From positions 1,302,001 to 1,366,000 of the forward strand of contig NZ_LR134116.1 of NCBI RefSeq assembly GCF_900635455.1: DNA of 64,000 nucleotides. Direction: 5' to 3'. The stretch's first letter is position 1. The number at the start of each line of letters is the position of its first letter. This document shows positions 33,610-43,961 of the stretch, piece after piece. The notes below the pieces were generated by a model. That model saw nothing but the letters and a program-made list of their open reading frames with translations, was not told the DNA's origin and ran no database searches. The translations under genes were made by a program, and so were the position numbers. This DNA is from Yersinia intermedia (GTDB lineage Bacteria; Pseudomonadota; Gammaproteobacteria; Enterobacterales; Enterobacteriaceae).

Positions 33610-34690
33610 GATTGATAATATCAGCAAGTATTTTGGTCGTACCAAGGTACTGAATGACATCCGGCTTGATATTCCTTCTGGTCAGATGGTGGCCTTGCTT
33701 GGTCCTTCCGGTTCGGGGAAAACGACCCTGCTGCGCATTATCGCCGGGCTGGAGAACCAGAACGCCGGGCGTTTAAGTTTCCATGGCACTGACGTTAGCC
33801 GCCTGCATGCCCGTGATCGACGTGTCGGGTTTGTTTTCCAGCATTACGCCCTGTTCCGCCATATGACAGTGTTCGATAACATTGCATTCGGTTTGACAGT
33901 GTTACCGCGCCGCGAGCGGCCGAATGCGGCAGCCATCAAGCAGAAAGTAGAACAACTGTTAGAAATGGTGCAGTTAGGGCACCTTGCCAGCCGTTATCCA
34001 TCACAACTTTCTGGTGGGCAGAAACAGCGTGTGGCCTTGGCGCGTGCGTTGGCCGTCGAACCCCAAATCCTGTTACTGGATGAGCCATTCGGTGCGCTGG
34101 ATGCACAGGTGCGTAAAGAGTTACGTCGCTGGTTACGCCAGCTACACGAAGAACTGAAATTTACCAGCGTATTCGTTACCCACGATCAGGAAGAAGCAAT
34201 GGAAGTTGCTGATCGGGTGGTAGTGATGAGCCAGGGTAATATCGAGCAGGTCGGGACACCAGATGAAGTGTGGCGCTACCCTGCGACCCGCTTTGTGTTG
34301 GAGTTTCTGGGTGAAGTTAATCGCTTGAGTGGGGAGATTCGAGGCTCACAACTCTATATTGGCGCGCACCACTGGCCGCTGGATTTGGCACCGATGCATC
34401 AGGGCAGTGTTGATTTATTCCTGCGACCGTGGGAGATGGAAGTCAATACACACGCCAGTGCTCGTTGCCCGCTACCGGTTCAGGTGCTTGAAGTCAGCCC
34501 GCGTGGGCATTTCTGGCAATTGACGGTGCAACCTATTGGTTGGCATCAGGATCCTATCAGTGTGGTACTGCCGGAAGGCGAAATTGACGCCCCGGTGCGC
34601 GGTAATCGTTATTATGTGGGCGGGTTAAATGCACGCTTATATTCTGGCGACCAATTATTACAACCCATTGCGTTAGCGCAAAGCGCCTGA
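33599..34690 (+). CDS. cysA: Sulfate/thiosulfate ABC transporter ATPase CysA
   Basis: Powers the CysTW importer. Walker [11 protein letters not shown]-loop FQHYALF, signature LSGGQKQ, Walker [13 protein letters not shown] and switch His in VTHDQEEAM are intact, followed by a C-terminal regulatory domain. The start ATG 33599 ([13 protein letters not shown]) matches E. coli CysA; the frame extends 9 codons upstream inside cysW. Length 363 aa. Confidence 0.96.
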   Translation: MSIEIDNISKYFGRTKVLNDIRLDIPSGQMVALLGPSGSGKTTLLRIIAGLENQNAGRLSFHGTDVSRLHARDRRVGFVFQHYALFRHMTVFDNIAFGLTVLPRRERPNAAAIKQKVEQLLEMVQLGHLASRYPSQLSGGQKQRVALARALAVEPQILLLDEPFGALDAQVRKELRRWLRQLHEELKFTSVFVTHDQEEAMEVADRVVVMSQGNIEQVGTPDEVWRYPATRFVLEFLGEVNRLSGEIRGSQLYIGAHHWPLDLAPMHQGSVDLFLRPWEMEVNTHASARCPLPVQVLEVSPRGHFWQLTVQPIGWHQDPISVVLPEGEIDAPVRGNRYYVGGLNARLYSGDQLLQPIALAQSA

Positions 34691-34720
34691 TAAGTTTTTC
34701 TTCTTTTGGTAAACATAGAA

Positions 34721-34919
34721 TTATACCCAACGTCATTGGAGTGGCAGCAAGGCAGCTAACGAGCGATAAATTGGTTGTAAACCATTTTGAACAGCGCTTG
34801 CGCTGGCCCGTAGGGTGAGCCTCAATAAGGCTTATAATCCCGATGAGCTTACATAAGTAAGTGATTCGGGTTCGTGAGAGCAGTGAACATAGCTGCCGCT
34901 TCAAGGAGAAAGGGTATTG
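34721..34919 (-). repeat. ERIC-type repeat, long form, reverse orientation
   Basis: On the minus strand it starts TACCCTTTCTCCTTGAAGCGG, contains CCCGAATCACTTACTTATGTAAGCTCATCGGG, the 70-base insertion (AAGCCTTATTGAGGCTCACC...), and ends CACTCCAATGACGTTGGGTATAA. It separates cysA from cysM in what is one operon in E. coli. Confidence 0.8.
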
Positions 34920-34933
34920 AATAGGTATTTACA

Positions 34934-35815
34934 GTGACAACCCTCGAACACTGCATTGGCAACACCCCACTCGTCAAACTGCAACGTTTAAGCCAAGGGC
35001 TGGATGCGCAGATTTGGGTCAAACTGGAAGGCAATAATCCGGCAGGCTCGGTCAAAGACCGCGCGGCACTGGCAATGATCCAACAGGCCGAATTACGTGG
35101 TGAAATAGCACCGGGTAATGTGTTGATCGAGGCAACCAGCGGTAATACCGGTATTGCGCTGGCGATGATCGCGGCCATGAAGGGCTATAAGCTAAAGCTG
35201 CTGATGCCAGAAAACATGAGCCAAGAGCGGCAGGCTGCAATGCGTGCCTACGGTGCGGAGCTAATTTTGGTTAGCCGTGAGCAAGGAATGGAAGGCGCGC
35301 GCGATGAAGCGCTGAGGATGCAGGCTCAGGGGTTGGGCAAAGTGTTGGATCAGTTTAATAATATCGACAACCCCTATGCACATTTCACCGGTACCGGGCC
35401 GGAAATCTGGCAACAAACTGCGGGGAAAGTGAGCCATTTTGTGTCCAGCATGGGAACGACAGGGACGATTACCGGCGTTAGCCAATATCTGAAAAGCCAA
35501 AACCCACAAGTTACCATTATCGGCCTGCAACCGGCGGAGGGCAGCAGTATTCCTGGTATTCGCCGTTGGTCACCGGAATACATGCCGGGGATTTTCCGCC
35601 CTGAGTTGGTTGATCAGGTACTGGATATCACGCAGCGTGAAGCCGAGGTAACGACACGAAGACTGGCCACGGAAGAGGGGATTTTTTGTGGTGTCAGTTC
35701 TGGTGGTGCGGTTGCTGGCGCGCTGCGGGTGGCTGCTGAGAATCCCGGTGCGGTGATCGTGGCGATTATCTGTGACCGTGGTGACCGATATTTATCGACA
35801 GGGGTTTTTGAGTAA
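34934..35815 (+). CDS. cysM: Cysteine synthase B (O-acetylserine sulfhydrylase B)
   Basis: A PLP enzyme that makes cysteine from O-acetylserine and sulfide, or S-sulfocysteine from thiosulfate, matching the linked thiosulfate importer. The PLP lysine lies in GSVKDRAAL (about residue 41), with the phosphate loop ATSGNTGIA and the asparagine loop. It starts at GTG 34934 (MTTLEHCIGNTPLVKLQR, matching E. coli) with a weak ribosome site. Length 293 aa, shorter than E. coli (303), ending at STGVFE. Confidence 0.95.
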   Translation: MTTLEHCIGNTPLVKLQRLSQGLDAQIWVKLEGNNPAGSVKDRAALAMIQQAELRGEIAPGNVLIEATSGNTGIALAMIAAMKGYKLKLLMPENMSQERQAAMRAYGAELILVSREQGMEGARDEALRMQAQGLGKVLDQFNNIDNPYAHFTGTGPEIWQQTAGKVSHFVSSMGTTGTITGVSQYLKSQNPQVTIIGLQPAEGSSIPGIRRWSPEYMPGIFRPELVDQVLDITQREAEVTTRRLATEEGIFCGVSSGGAVAGALRVAAENPGAVIVAIICDRGDRYLSTGVFE

Positions 35816-35836
35816 ACCGACTGCTGGTTACCCTAG

Positions 35837-35880
35837 CCTATCAAGCCCATCTGAACACACTGTCAGTTGGGCTTGATAGG
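35837..35880 (+). terminator. Hairpin after cysM, probable terminator
   Basis: A perfect 13-bp stem CCTATCAAGCCCA / TGGGCTTGATAGG with an 18-base loop lies 21 bases after cysM. No strong T run follows. Confidence 0.6.
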
Positions 35881-35927
35881 ATATTTGCGCCTCCCTTTCA
35901 ATGCTTCAACTTTTATAGTCTTGAATC

Positions 35928-36127
35928 TATACCCGTCATCTTTCAAGTTGCAGGTGTGTTGGCCGCGTTCAACCACCCGAATCACTTACCGTCGTGCGCT
36001 CATCGGGATTATGAACTTCATCAGAGGCTCACTCTACGGGCCAGCGCAAGCGTTGTTCAAAATGGTTTACAACCAATTTGTCTTTCGCTTGCCGCCTTCC
36101 TGCATTTTGAAATCTATTGGGTTTATA
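35928..36127. repeat. ERIC-type repeat, long form with insertion
   Basis: Starts TATACCCGTCATCTTTCAAG, has CACCCGAATCACTTACCGTC and CATCGGGATTATGAACTTC, the same 70-base insertion as the copy at 2308, and ends CATTTTGAAATCTATTGGGT. It marks the left border of the capsule block. Confidence 0.85.
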
Positions 36128-36959
36128 CGTTATAAAACTGAGCGGATTTTTGGCGCCAGAGATTTTGATTTATAACTAATCATATTTAAGCACATTAGAA
36201 CTCTGTTGTTGTCCTTTCCCTCCAGCCAAATTGCCTGCTGATGTTATCTATTGGTAAATGATATTTATGCAATTAATTGTGGGCTATTAGAAAAACCTAT
36301 TTTGTAAATATAGCCAATTCGCATCACATAGTTAAAATAAATATTGTAGGAATATTCATACAGTCAGCTTCATTGATTAGCCGTTTAATTTAAGTGGTCG
36401 TTATTTACTGCTATGAGTTGTAAGGGTATTTTAGTTTGTTTTTGAGAAAATTCTTATAAATCAACTTACTATGCCAGATTTATTTGGCTGCGTATTGTTA
36501 CATTCTGTAACATTTAACCAATTGGTGTTGGTTGTCTATTCTTTCTATACTGCTGCTGTTCGTGTTGGTCTTATATTCTCTATTGAAAGTGCATATATAT
36601 TTTATTTGATGCTCTATTTTTGTGAATGTTTATTTTCAATGACTTAAGTAAGTTAAAGGGTTGTAATATTTATTAAAATCCTTTAAGTGTAAAAAATATA
36701 ATAATCAACAGTGTTGTAGCCGCAATTTTTATTGATTTACCCCTTCACTTAGAGTTTTGCTGGCAAAACGTCTGTATTTCAGCCCAACATGGGCTTATCC
36801 CTCTGGGCTAATCGTATGTTGCTACATCTGTTGATTGAACATAATACCTACTATCGGCGAGTTTAATTTACCTAAGCTGGGTAATGGTTATTTTATTACT
36901 CGAATTTTCCGCTGATATTTGCATTAGAAGTGATGGGGAAATGCCCGCGCAAATAACAA
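36128..36959. other. Long AT-rich upstream region of the capsule region 1 operon
   Basis: 832 bases without a plausible gene. Base composition drops relative to the cys genes. A hairpin AGCCCAACATGGGCT lies at 36781-36795 and another GGGCT copy follows. The kpsE promoter and a long leader presumably lie here, as in E. coli K5, where region 1 has an untranslated leader. No JUMPstart-like sequence is seen on this side. Confidence 0.4.
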
Positions 36960-38132
36960 ATGATGAAACCCATGTTTATTGAAAAAATAAAGTCGGCTTG
37001 GCCTGGTGATATGTTGAAGCGCGTGCGCATGTCACACTTAACTCTGTCCAAGGTACAGCGCCATTTAGGTAAGATTATGATTCTGATACCGATGTTGCTG
37101 CTGATTCTCTATTTATTGATTTTTAGCCAGCCACGCTATCTCAGTGAATCTAAAGTTGCCATCAAACATTCCAACGATCTCAATGGCAGTAATCTGAACG
37201 TAGCTTTGCTGATGGGCGCTGGTAACCCAAGTTCTGCCGAAGATGCCTTATATCTGAAAGAATATATTAATTCTCCTGATATGTTGGCGGTCTTGGATAA
37301 ACAGCTCGATTTTCGTCAGGCTTTCGGTCACAGCGGTTGGGATTTTTTCTATCATTTGTCTGATAGCGCCACTCGTGAGCAATTCCTTAATTATTACCGT
37401 AACCGTATCTCTGTTTCTTACGATGATAAAACCGGTTTGCTCACCATTGGTACACAGGGGTTCTCACCTGAATTTGCCCAAAAATTCAATCAGGCTGTTT
37501 TGAAAGAATCCGAACGATTTATCAATGAGATCTCACACCGCATTGCCCGCGAGCAGTTGCTGTTTGCTGAAAACGAAATGCAGGACGCGCGCACGCGGTT
37601 AAATAGCAGCAAAACCGAGCTACTCACTTATCAGAACAGCAATAATATTCTTGACCCTGAAGCTCAGGCTTTGGCTGCGACCTCATTGATTAATACGTTG
37701 GTAAGCCAGCGCATCCAGATGGAAGCGGAATTGCGTAACCTACTGACTTTCTTGCGTGAAGATGCACCTCAGGTGGTCAGTGCACAAAACGCACTCAAGT
37801 CACTCGCCAGCCAGATTGATAATGAAAAAAGCAAAGTCACCGCACCCGATGGGCTCAAATTAAACCGTATGGCGGTGGATTTTGAAGAGATTAAAGCCAA
37901 GGTGCAGTTCGATACTGATATCTACAAATTGACCCTGACATCAATTGAGAAAACCCGCGTTGACGCGGCAAGAAAGCTGAAGATGTTATCGGTGATCAGC
38001 TCTCCTCAGTTACCGCAGGAATCAAAGTTCCCCAGCAGTTTGTATCTGCTTATCAGTTGGTTACTGGTTTGTTGCTTACTTTTTGGCACTGTCAAATTAT
38101 TGCTGACGGTGATTGACGATCATAAAGATTGA
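36960..38132 (+). CDS. kpsE: Capsule export inner-membrane polysaccharide co-polymerase KpsE
   Basis: A PCP-3 family protein bridging the KpsMT exporter to the outer-membrane KpsD. Two membrane helices flank a long periplasmic coiled-coil part: TM1 at about 38-55 (IMILIPMLLLILYLLIFSQP) and TM2 near the C-terminus (LYLLISWLLVCCLLFGTVKLLL). LYLKEYINSPDML, DDKTGLLTIGTQGFSPEFA and ISSPQLPQESKFPSS match E. coli KpsE. 390 aa versus 382. Start is uncertain among ATGs at 36960 and 36963, as no strong ribosome site is seen. There is no kpsF ahead of it. Confidence 0.93.
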   Translation: MMKPMFIEKIKSAWPGDMLKRVRMSHLTLSKVQRHLGKIMILIPMLLLILYLLIFSQPRYLSESKVAIKHSNDLNGSNLNVALLMGAGNPSSAEDALYLKEYINSPDMLAVLDKQLDFRQAFGHSGWDFFYHLSDSATREQFLNYYRNRISVSYDDKTGLLTIGTQGFSPEFAQKFNQAVLKESERFINEISHRIAREQLLFAENEMQDARTRLNSSKTELLTYQNSNNILDPEAQALAATSLINTLVSQRIQMEAELRNLLTFLREDAPQVVSAQNALKSLASQIDNEKSKVTAPDGLKLNRMAVDFEEIKAKVQFDTDIYKLTLTSIEKTRVDAARKLKMLSVISSPQLPQESKFPSSLYLLISWLLVCCLLFGTVKLLLTVIDDHKD

Positions 38133-38196
38133 CGCTGTTTTAACGCTATTTCTAGCTTGTCGGAATGATACCGCAGGCAGTAACTCAGAGCATGCT

Positions 38197-39873
38197 ATGA
38201 AATTATTGAAATCTGTTCTTCTGATTATTGCCATACAGGCAACATCCGCTCAGGCCGTTGATCTGAATGCCGATCCCAATATGACGGGGGCGGCACCGTT
38301 GCCGTCGATTATTTCTGGTCAAAGCCAGCGGTCTTATAACGACAGTCAGTTTGACGATACCCCCCCACCGGTGATCCCGGTGGTGATGAGCCGCATGTTT
38401 GGTGCGCAGCTCTTTACTTCGGTCTCTGCGGCGGATAGTGGTTCCAGTATCGGTTTTAATCCAAACTACGTGGTGAGTTTGGGGGATCAGATCCAGGTAC
38501 GGTTATGGGGAGCATTTAACTTTGAAGGTGCGCTGAGTGTGGACCCGAAAGGTAATATCTTCTTGCCAAACGTTGGCCCGCTGAAAGTGGTTGGCATCCC
38601 AAATAGCCAGATAAACAGCGTGGTGACGGCCAAAGTCAAACAGGTCTATCAGTCGAATGTGAATGTCTACGCCTCTTTATTGCAGGCTCAACCGGTCAAG
38701 GTGTTTGTCACCGGTTATGTTAATAACCCTGGTTTGTACGGCGGGGTGGCATCTGACTCGTTACTCTCCTATCTCAGTAAAGCCGGTGGCGTCGATACCC
38801 AGAGCGGCAGCTATGTGGATATCAGCATCAAACGTGGTAACCGCGTGCGCTCACAGGTTAACTTGTACGATTTTCTCCTCAACGGCAACTTGGGGCTATC
38901 ACAGTTTTCTGACGGCGATACTATCGTGGTCGGCCCACGCCAACACACTTTCAGTGTGGAAGGCGAAGTGTTCAACAGCTACGACTTTGAATTCCGCAAT
39001 AGCACTATTCCGGTGAGTGAAGCGCTGAGTTGGGCACGCCCTAAGCCGGGGGCCACCCATATGACCATTATTCGCCAGCAAGGTACGATTAAGCGCAGTG
39101 AATACTATCCGCTTAGCTCTGCACCGGGGCGCTCATTACAAGATGGCGATAAGCTGATTATCAGTACGGATCGCTACTCAGGAACCATTCAGGTTCGGAT
39201 CGAAGGTGCGCATTCTGGCGAGCATGCCATGGTACTGCCCTATGGTGCGACCATGCGTCAGGTTCTGACAAAAATCCGCCCAAATAGCATGTCGCAAATG
39301 GACTCGATCCAACTGTATCGCCGCTCGGTCGCGCTGCGTCAGAAAGAGATGCTTGACCTATCACTGCAAAAACTCGAAGAAGCCTCTTTATCTGCACAGT
39401 CTTCCACCTCAGAAGAGGCCCGCTTGCGGATGCAAGAAGCACAGCTTATCAGCCGCTTCGTTAACAAAGCCCGCAACGTGGTACCTAAAGGCGAAGTGGT
39501 GCTCAATGAAAGCAATCTTGATCAGGTGATTTTGGAAGACGGTGACGTGATTAAGATCCCTGAAAAGACCTCACTGGTCATGATCCATGGCGAAGTGATG
39601 TTCCCGAATGCGGTGAGCTGGCAGAAAGGGCTTAGCCCGGATGATTACATCACCAAGGTTGGCGGTTATACGCAAAAAGCCAGTAACACCAAAGTCATTC
39701 TGATTAAACAGAATGGTGAAGCGCTGAATGCTGAAGACGTTAAGACGCTGCAACCGGGTGACGAACTGATGGTATTACCGAAGTTTGAATCGAAAAACAT
39801 CGAAGTAACGCGGGGGATTTCGACCATTCTTTACCAGTTGGCAGTTGCCGCTAAAGTGGTGCTAACACTCTGA
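38197..39873 (+). CDS. kpsD: Capsule polysaccharide export outer-membrane/periplasmic protein KpsD
   Basis: A 558-aa OPX-family protein, the same length as E. coli KpsD. The signal peptide ([19 protein letters not shown]) precedes PES/SLBB domains seen in [36 protein letters not shown] and [15 protein letters not shown]. It is needed to move polymer to the surface. ATG 38197 is chosen for the signal peptide; the frame is open 28 codons further, overlapping kpsE. Its stop overlaps the kpsC start (TGATGA). Confidence 0.94.
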   Translation: MKLLKSVLLIIAIQATSAQAVDLNADPNMTGAAPLPSIISGQSQRSYNDSQFDDTPPPVIPVVMSRMFGAQLFTSVSAADSGSSIGFNPNYVVSLGDQIQVRLWGAFNFEGALSVDPKGNIFLPNVGPLKVVGIPNSQINSVVTAKVKQVYQSNVNVYASLLQAQPVKVFVTGYVNNPGLYGGVASDSLLSYLSKAGGVDTQSGSYVDISIKRGNRVRSQVNLYDFLLNGNLGLSQFSDGDTIVVGPRQHTFSVEGEVFNSYDFEFRNSTIPVSEALSWARPKPGATHMTIIRQQGTIKRSEYYPLSSAPGRSLQDGDKLIISTDRYSGTIQVRIEGAHSGEHAMVLPYGATMRQVLTKIRPNSMSQMDSIQLYRRSVALRQKEMLDLSLQKLEEASLSAQSSTSEEARLRMQEAQLISRFVNKARNVVPKGEVVLNESNLDQVILEDGDVIKIPEKTSLVMIHGEVMFPNAVSWQKGLSPDDYITKVGGYTQKASNTKVILIKQNGEALNAEDVKTLQPGDELMVLPKFESKNIEVTRGISTILYQLAVAAKVVLTL

Positions 39874-41909
39874 TGATAGGCATTTTTTCGGCAGGGATCT
39901 ATCGCATCGAGCATCTGGAAAACTTTCTGGCTGAGCCATGCTGCAAGCTGTCATCGTTGCGATCAATTCCGCCGGGGATAAGTGCGGTGGCGGTGTGGGG
40001 CCATCGTCCGAGCGGTGATAAAGCTGTCGCGTTAGCGCGTGCTGCCAGCTTGCCTGTTGTGCGTCTGGAAGACGGCTTCATCCGGTCGCTGGGATTGGGT
40101 GTGTCCGGTTGCCCGCCGTTGTCGATGGTGGTGGATACTCAGGGTATCTATTACGACGCCAGTGGTGCCAGTTCACTGGAATCGCTGATTCTTGACCAGG
40201 CCGGTAACCAACCACTTTATGCCGACGCCCGAGAGGCAATGCAGTTAATTGTTGATGCTGACTTGTCGAAATATAACCTGGCACCGGCATTCAGCGGCGC
40301 GCCAGCGCAAGGTGATGCGGTATTGGTCGTGGACCAGACTTTTGGTGACATGGCTGTTAAGTACGGCAATGCCAGTGCGGCGGACTTTGAGGCTATGTTA
40401 GATGCCGCGCTGAATGAAAACCCACAGGCAGAGGTTTGGCTGAAAATTCATCCCGATGTTTTACAGGGTAAGAAAGCAGGCTACTTCAAGGCAATACCAA
40501 AAAATCCACGCATCAAGTTGCTGGCAGAAAATGTCAGCCCGCAGTCGTTATTGCGCCAGGTCAGCCGTGTGTATGTGGTGACTTCGCAATATGGTTTTGA
40601 AGCGTTGCTGGCGGGCAAATCTGTCACGGTATTTGGTCAGCCTTGGTATTCCGGTTGGGGATTGACTGACGATCGCCACCCACAGGCTGGTGGGTTATCG
40701 GCCCGGCGTGGGCAGGCCAGTTTGCTGGATTTATTCAGCGCCGCCTATCTGCGATACAGCCGTTATATCGATCCCTGTAGTGGGCAGTCGGGGACATTAT
40801 TTGATGTGTTAGACGGCCTGTTGATGCAAAAAAATCATCAGCTACAACGCCAGGGGCAGTTATGGGCACCGGGATTAACACTCTGGAAACGCAGTATTTT
40901 TTTACTGTTTTTAAAGACCACACTGAACAACGTCTCTTTCAGAGAACGTAAAACATCGAACACGGCTTGTGTGGTATGGGGCAATAAAGGCGAACAGCGC
41001 TGGCAAGCAAAGGCTCAGGCGCAAAACGTGCCGGTATGGCGTATGGAAGATGGGTTTATACGCTCATCGGGGCTGGGTTCTGACTTGCATCCGCCGCTGT
41101 CGCTGGTACTGGATAAAAGCGGCATTTACTACGATGCCACCCGGCCGAGTGATCTTGAGTCGTTACTCAATAGCAGCCAGTTAACTGACCTACAGCGAGT
41201 GCGGGCCGCAAAACTTCGCCAGCGGTTGGTCAGCGCCAAAATCAGTAAATACAACATTGGCGCGCCATTCAGTCTGCCGCCGCAAGCCAGTGGCAAACGC
41301 ATTCTGCTGGTATCCGGCCAGGTGGAAGACGATGCATCCATTTTGAGCGGAACAATCAGTATTCGTACCAATAGTGAACTGCTGAAAACGGTGCGCCAGC
41401 GTAACCCGGACGCTTTCATTATCTATAAGCCGCACCCGGACGTATTGGTTGGCAACCGGCAAGGGCATATCCCTGCCGCTGATATTGCGCGTTGGGCTAA
41501 CACTCAGGCGCAGGATGCCGACATCATCCAATGCATTCAGGCTGCGGATGAGTTGCATACTTTGACGTCGCTTTCGGGCTTTGAAGCGCTGTTGCATGGG
41601 AAGCAGGTATTTTGCTACGGCATACCTTTTTATGCGGGTTGGGGGCTGACACAGGACGAACATCCAGCACCACGTCGGCAGCGCATATTGACGCTGGATG
41701 ACTTGGTCTATCAGGCGTTGATCGCTTACCCGACGTATGTTGACCCTCTTCGGCGTGAAGCAATAACCGCAGAACGGGCGTTAGACATATTGGCGACTCA
41801 GCCACGTGCCGAAATGCAATTTAGTAAAAGAATATCGGACAGGATTATGCGTAATTATAGAAAACTGCTCATGCTAACTAAAGTAATTATAAATCAGTCT
41901 ATTAAATAA
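39873..41909 (+). CDS. kpsC: Capsule Kdo-linker glycosyltransferase KpsC
   Basis: Builds the poly-beta-Kdo linker on lysophosphatidylglycerol that anchors group 2 capsules, adding Kdo after KpsS. The 678-aa protein has two homologous modules: [15 protein letters not shown]...[13 protein letters not shown] (about 55-110) and [16 protein letters not shown]...[13 protein letters not shown] (about 385-430), each later followed by SKYN and [17 protein letters not shown]. This matches KpsC throughout. No kpsU lies between kpsD and kpsC. Confidence 0.95.
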   Translation: MIGIFSAGIYRIEHLENFLAEPCCKLSSLRSIPPGISAVAVWGHRPSGDKAVALARAASLPVVRLEDGFIRSLGLGVSGCPPLSMVVDTQGIYYDASGASSLESLILDQAGNQPLYADAREAMQLIVDADLSKYNLAPAFSGAPAQGDAVLVVDQTFGDMAVKYGNASAADFEAMLDAALNENPQAEVWLKIHPDVLQGKKAGYFKAIPKNPRIKLLAENVSPQSLLRQVSRVYVVTSQYGFEALLAGKSVTVFGQPWYSGWGLTDDRHPQAGGLSARRGQASLLDLFSAAYLRYSRYIDPCSGQSGTLFDVLDGLLMQKNHQLQRQGQLWAPGLTLWKRSIFLLFLKTTLNNVSFRERKTSNTACVVWGNKGEQRWQAKAQAQNVPVWRMEDGFIRSSGLGSDLHPPLSLVLDKSGIYYDATRPSDLESLLNSSQLTDLQRVRAAKLRQRLVSAKISKYNIGAPFSLPPQASGKRILLVSGQVEDDASILSGTISIRTNSELLKTVRQRNPDAFIIYKPHPDVLVGNRQGHIPAADIARWANTQAQDADIIQCIQAADELHTLTSLSGFEALLHGKQVFCYGIPFYAGWGLTQDEHPAPRRQRILTLDDLVYQALIAYPTYVDPLRREAITAERALDILATQPRAEMQFSKRISDRIMRNYRKLLMLTKVIINQSIK

Positions 41910-41925
41910 TAATGGTGGCGTGTTT

Positions 41926-43173
41926 ATGCTTACAGATTGCCGTGCACTGACAACACTTCTTGCTGGGAAGAAATACCTGCTGTTACAAGGCCCGATGGGA
42001 CCTTATTTCAGTGATACCGCTGAGTGGCTCGAATCTCAGGGGTGCGAAGCGATGAACGTGGTATTCAACGGTGGCGACAAGTTTTATTGCCGTAAGCGCG
42101 ACTATTTGGTGTTCAGGCAGACGCCGAAAGAGTTCCCCACCTGGTTGAAAGATACCTGGCAAGATTACCACTTCGACACTATCTTGTGTTTTGGCGATTG
42201 CCGCCCGCTGCATCAGGTTGCCAGGCTTTGGGCGCAGACCAAAGGGGTGCGTTTTCTGGCGTTTGAGGAAGGCTACCTCCGCCCGCATTTTATTACCCTC
42301 GAAGAGGGCGGGGTGAATGCGTTTTCCGCCTTGCCACGTAATCCTGATTTCTACCGTAAGTTGCCAGAAATTAAAGCACCGGTCGCCAAAAAATTGACAT
42401 CATGCTTTAGTCTGCGGGTGCGCCGTTGCATAGGTTATTATCTGGCGGGCTGGTTTTACCGCCACCAATTCCCACAATATCGTCACCATAAATCCTTTTC
42501 ACCCTGGTATGAAGCCCGTTGCTGGATACGTGCTGCCGCGCGTAAACAGTGGTACCGATTCTTGCAACGAAAAGTGCTGAGCCAACTACAGGGTGAGCTT
42601 GACCAGCGCTACCATCTGGTGGTTTTACAGGTCTACAATGATAGCCAGATCCGCAACCACAGCCCATACAACGACGTGCGTGATTACATCAACGACGTAA
42701 TGTATTCATTTTCAAAAAAAGCCTGTAGTGACCAGTGGTTAGTTATCAAACATCACCCTATGGACAGGGGGCATCGCCTGTACGGGCCATTAATCCGTAA
42801 ACTCGGTAAGCAATACAACATCAGCGAGCGAGTAAAATATGTACACGATTTGCCGATGCCGGAACTGCTGACTCACGCCAGGGCGGTGGTCACGATTAAC
42901 AGCACGGCTGGGTTATCAGCCCTTATTCATAACAAGCCGTTGATCGTTATGGGTAACGCGCTGTATGACATGAAAGGGTTAACGTTTCAGGGGCATCTTA
43001 ATCAATTTTGGCAGTCTGATTTCAAGCCAGATATGAAGTTATTCAAAAAATTCCGGCTATATATACTGAGAAATACCCAGATTAATGCAGTTTATTATGG
43101 TGATAACCAGCTTGAACTGATACCTACGGTAAAGACTGAATATAAAGACGAATATTACCGGATCCCGGTTTAG
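41926..43173 (+). CDS. kpsS: Capsule Kdo-linker glycosyltransferase KpsS
   Basis: Transfers the first beta-Kdo to lysophosphatidylglycerol, priming the linker. A 415-aa soluble or peripheral protein with LLQGPMGPYFSDTAEWLESQG, FGDCRPLHQVA, FEEGYLRPHFITLE, VIKHHPMDRGHRLYG and INSTAGLSALIHNKP, as in KpsS. ATG 41926 (MLTDCRALTTLL) is preferred; GTG 41920 is in frame. Region 1 ends here; no clear terminator follows. Confidence 0.93.
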   Translation: MLTDCRALTTLLAGKKYLLLQGPMGPYFSDTAEWLESQGCEAMNVVFNGGDKFYCRKRDYLVFRQTPKEFPTWLKDTWQDYHFDTILCFGDCRPLHQVARLWAQTKGVRFLAFEEGYLRPHFITLEEGGVNAFSALPRNPDFYRKLPEIKAPVAKKLTSCFSLRVRRCIGYYLAGWFYRHQFPQYRHHKSFSPWYEARCWIRAAARKQWYRFLQRKVLSQLQGELDQRYHLVVLQVYNDSQIRNHSPYNDVRDYINDVMYSFSKKACSDQWLVIKHHPMDRGHRLYGPLIRKLGKQYNISERVKYVHDLPMPELLTHARAVVTINSTAGLSALIHNKPLIVMGNALYDMKGLTFQGHLNQFWQSDFKPDMKLFKKFRLYILRNTQINAVYYGDNQLELIPTVKTEYKDEYYRIPV

Positions 43174-43369
43174 TGAGTTTGAGGAATTAACCAGTTCACA
43201 ACGACATAAAGGTTTTTATGAGTAAATTATAGGGTGAAGTATAGTCTTAAAATATTAAGTCAATGATTATTGATCACAACAAGTGTGATGTAAAATTAAT
43301 GGGAGTAGGGGATTTTTAAAAATAACCATCTTTAAATATGCAACTAGTTAATGTGAGTTAGTGTTTAAA

Positions 43370-43889
43370 ACTATAAATGGATAAATAATCATTCTAACAA
43401 GAAGAGCAATTTTGAATACTATAATTTCTAAGGTGCTTGTTATGTTGTCAGCATCAAAAAATTCTTATCAAATAAAAGTGTTGAAACTGGTGAAAATAAC
43501 CTGACACAATAAAATATTAATCAAGTATATAAGTTACTGAGAAGTTTGGAAAATGCAACATTAATAAAAACTAGTAAAATATAATGATAGAGAATTCCCT
43601 TAGCGTGATAGATGCTAGAATATCCAAGTCAAACATGGTGTAATGAGATATAGCTTCAAGGAAGCCAGATTATTAATAGTGGCATCTATGAGATATTAGC
43701 TAAATATGATGGTGGTAATATTTCCGCAAGACATATCAAGATAAATTTTCTAGGGATATTTACTGGTATGCAACATCAGAAAGTGGAATTGATATTAATA
43801 ATTGCAGGGCCGCTAGTAGGAGTTAGTTTGACTTATGGGAATATAATAGTGAAGTTAATATGGTGATATTTTATAAAGTGATTTCTTAA
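43370..43889 (+). pseudogene. Possible decayed coding remnant between the capsule arms
   Basis: No intact frame exists in the 788-base AT-rich gap. One frame reads NYKWINNHSNKKSNFEYYNF, stop, GACYVVSIKKFLSNK...LLRSLENATLIKTSKI with several stops, then SGIYEILAKYDGGNISARHI. After a frame change near 43745 the +1 frame continues RDIYWYATSESGIDINNCRA, stop, FDLWEYNSEVNMVIFYKVIS and ends at 43889. The protein-like composition across stops and a frameshift suggests a dead gene, possibly a former serotype gene. I cannot name its family. 43174-43369 shows only a short dead frame after AAGG (ATGAGTAAATTATAG at 43218-43232). Confidence 0.35.
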
Positions 43890-43901
43890 CGCGAAAAAAC
43901 A

Positions 43902-43927
43902 GGCGTTCTAAGTTAATTAAAAACGCC
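43902..43927 (-). terminator. Terminator of the leftward capsule operon
   Basis: GGCGTT / AACGCC stem; on the minus strand it is followed by TGTTTTTT, a proper T tract. It lies 35 bases beyond the stop of the last serotype gene (43962), so it should end the kpsMT-region 2 transcript. Confidence 0.7.
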
Positions 43928-43961
43928 AGGATTTTAAAATGTAGTGAATCCTAATGGCTGT

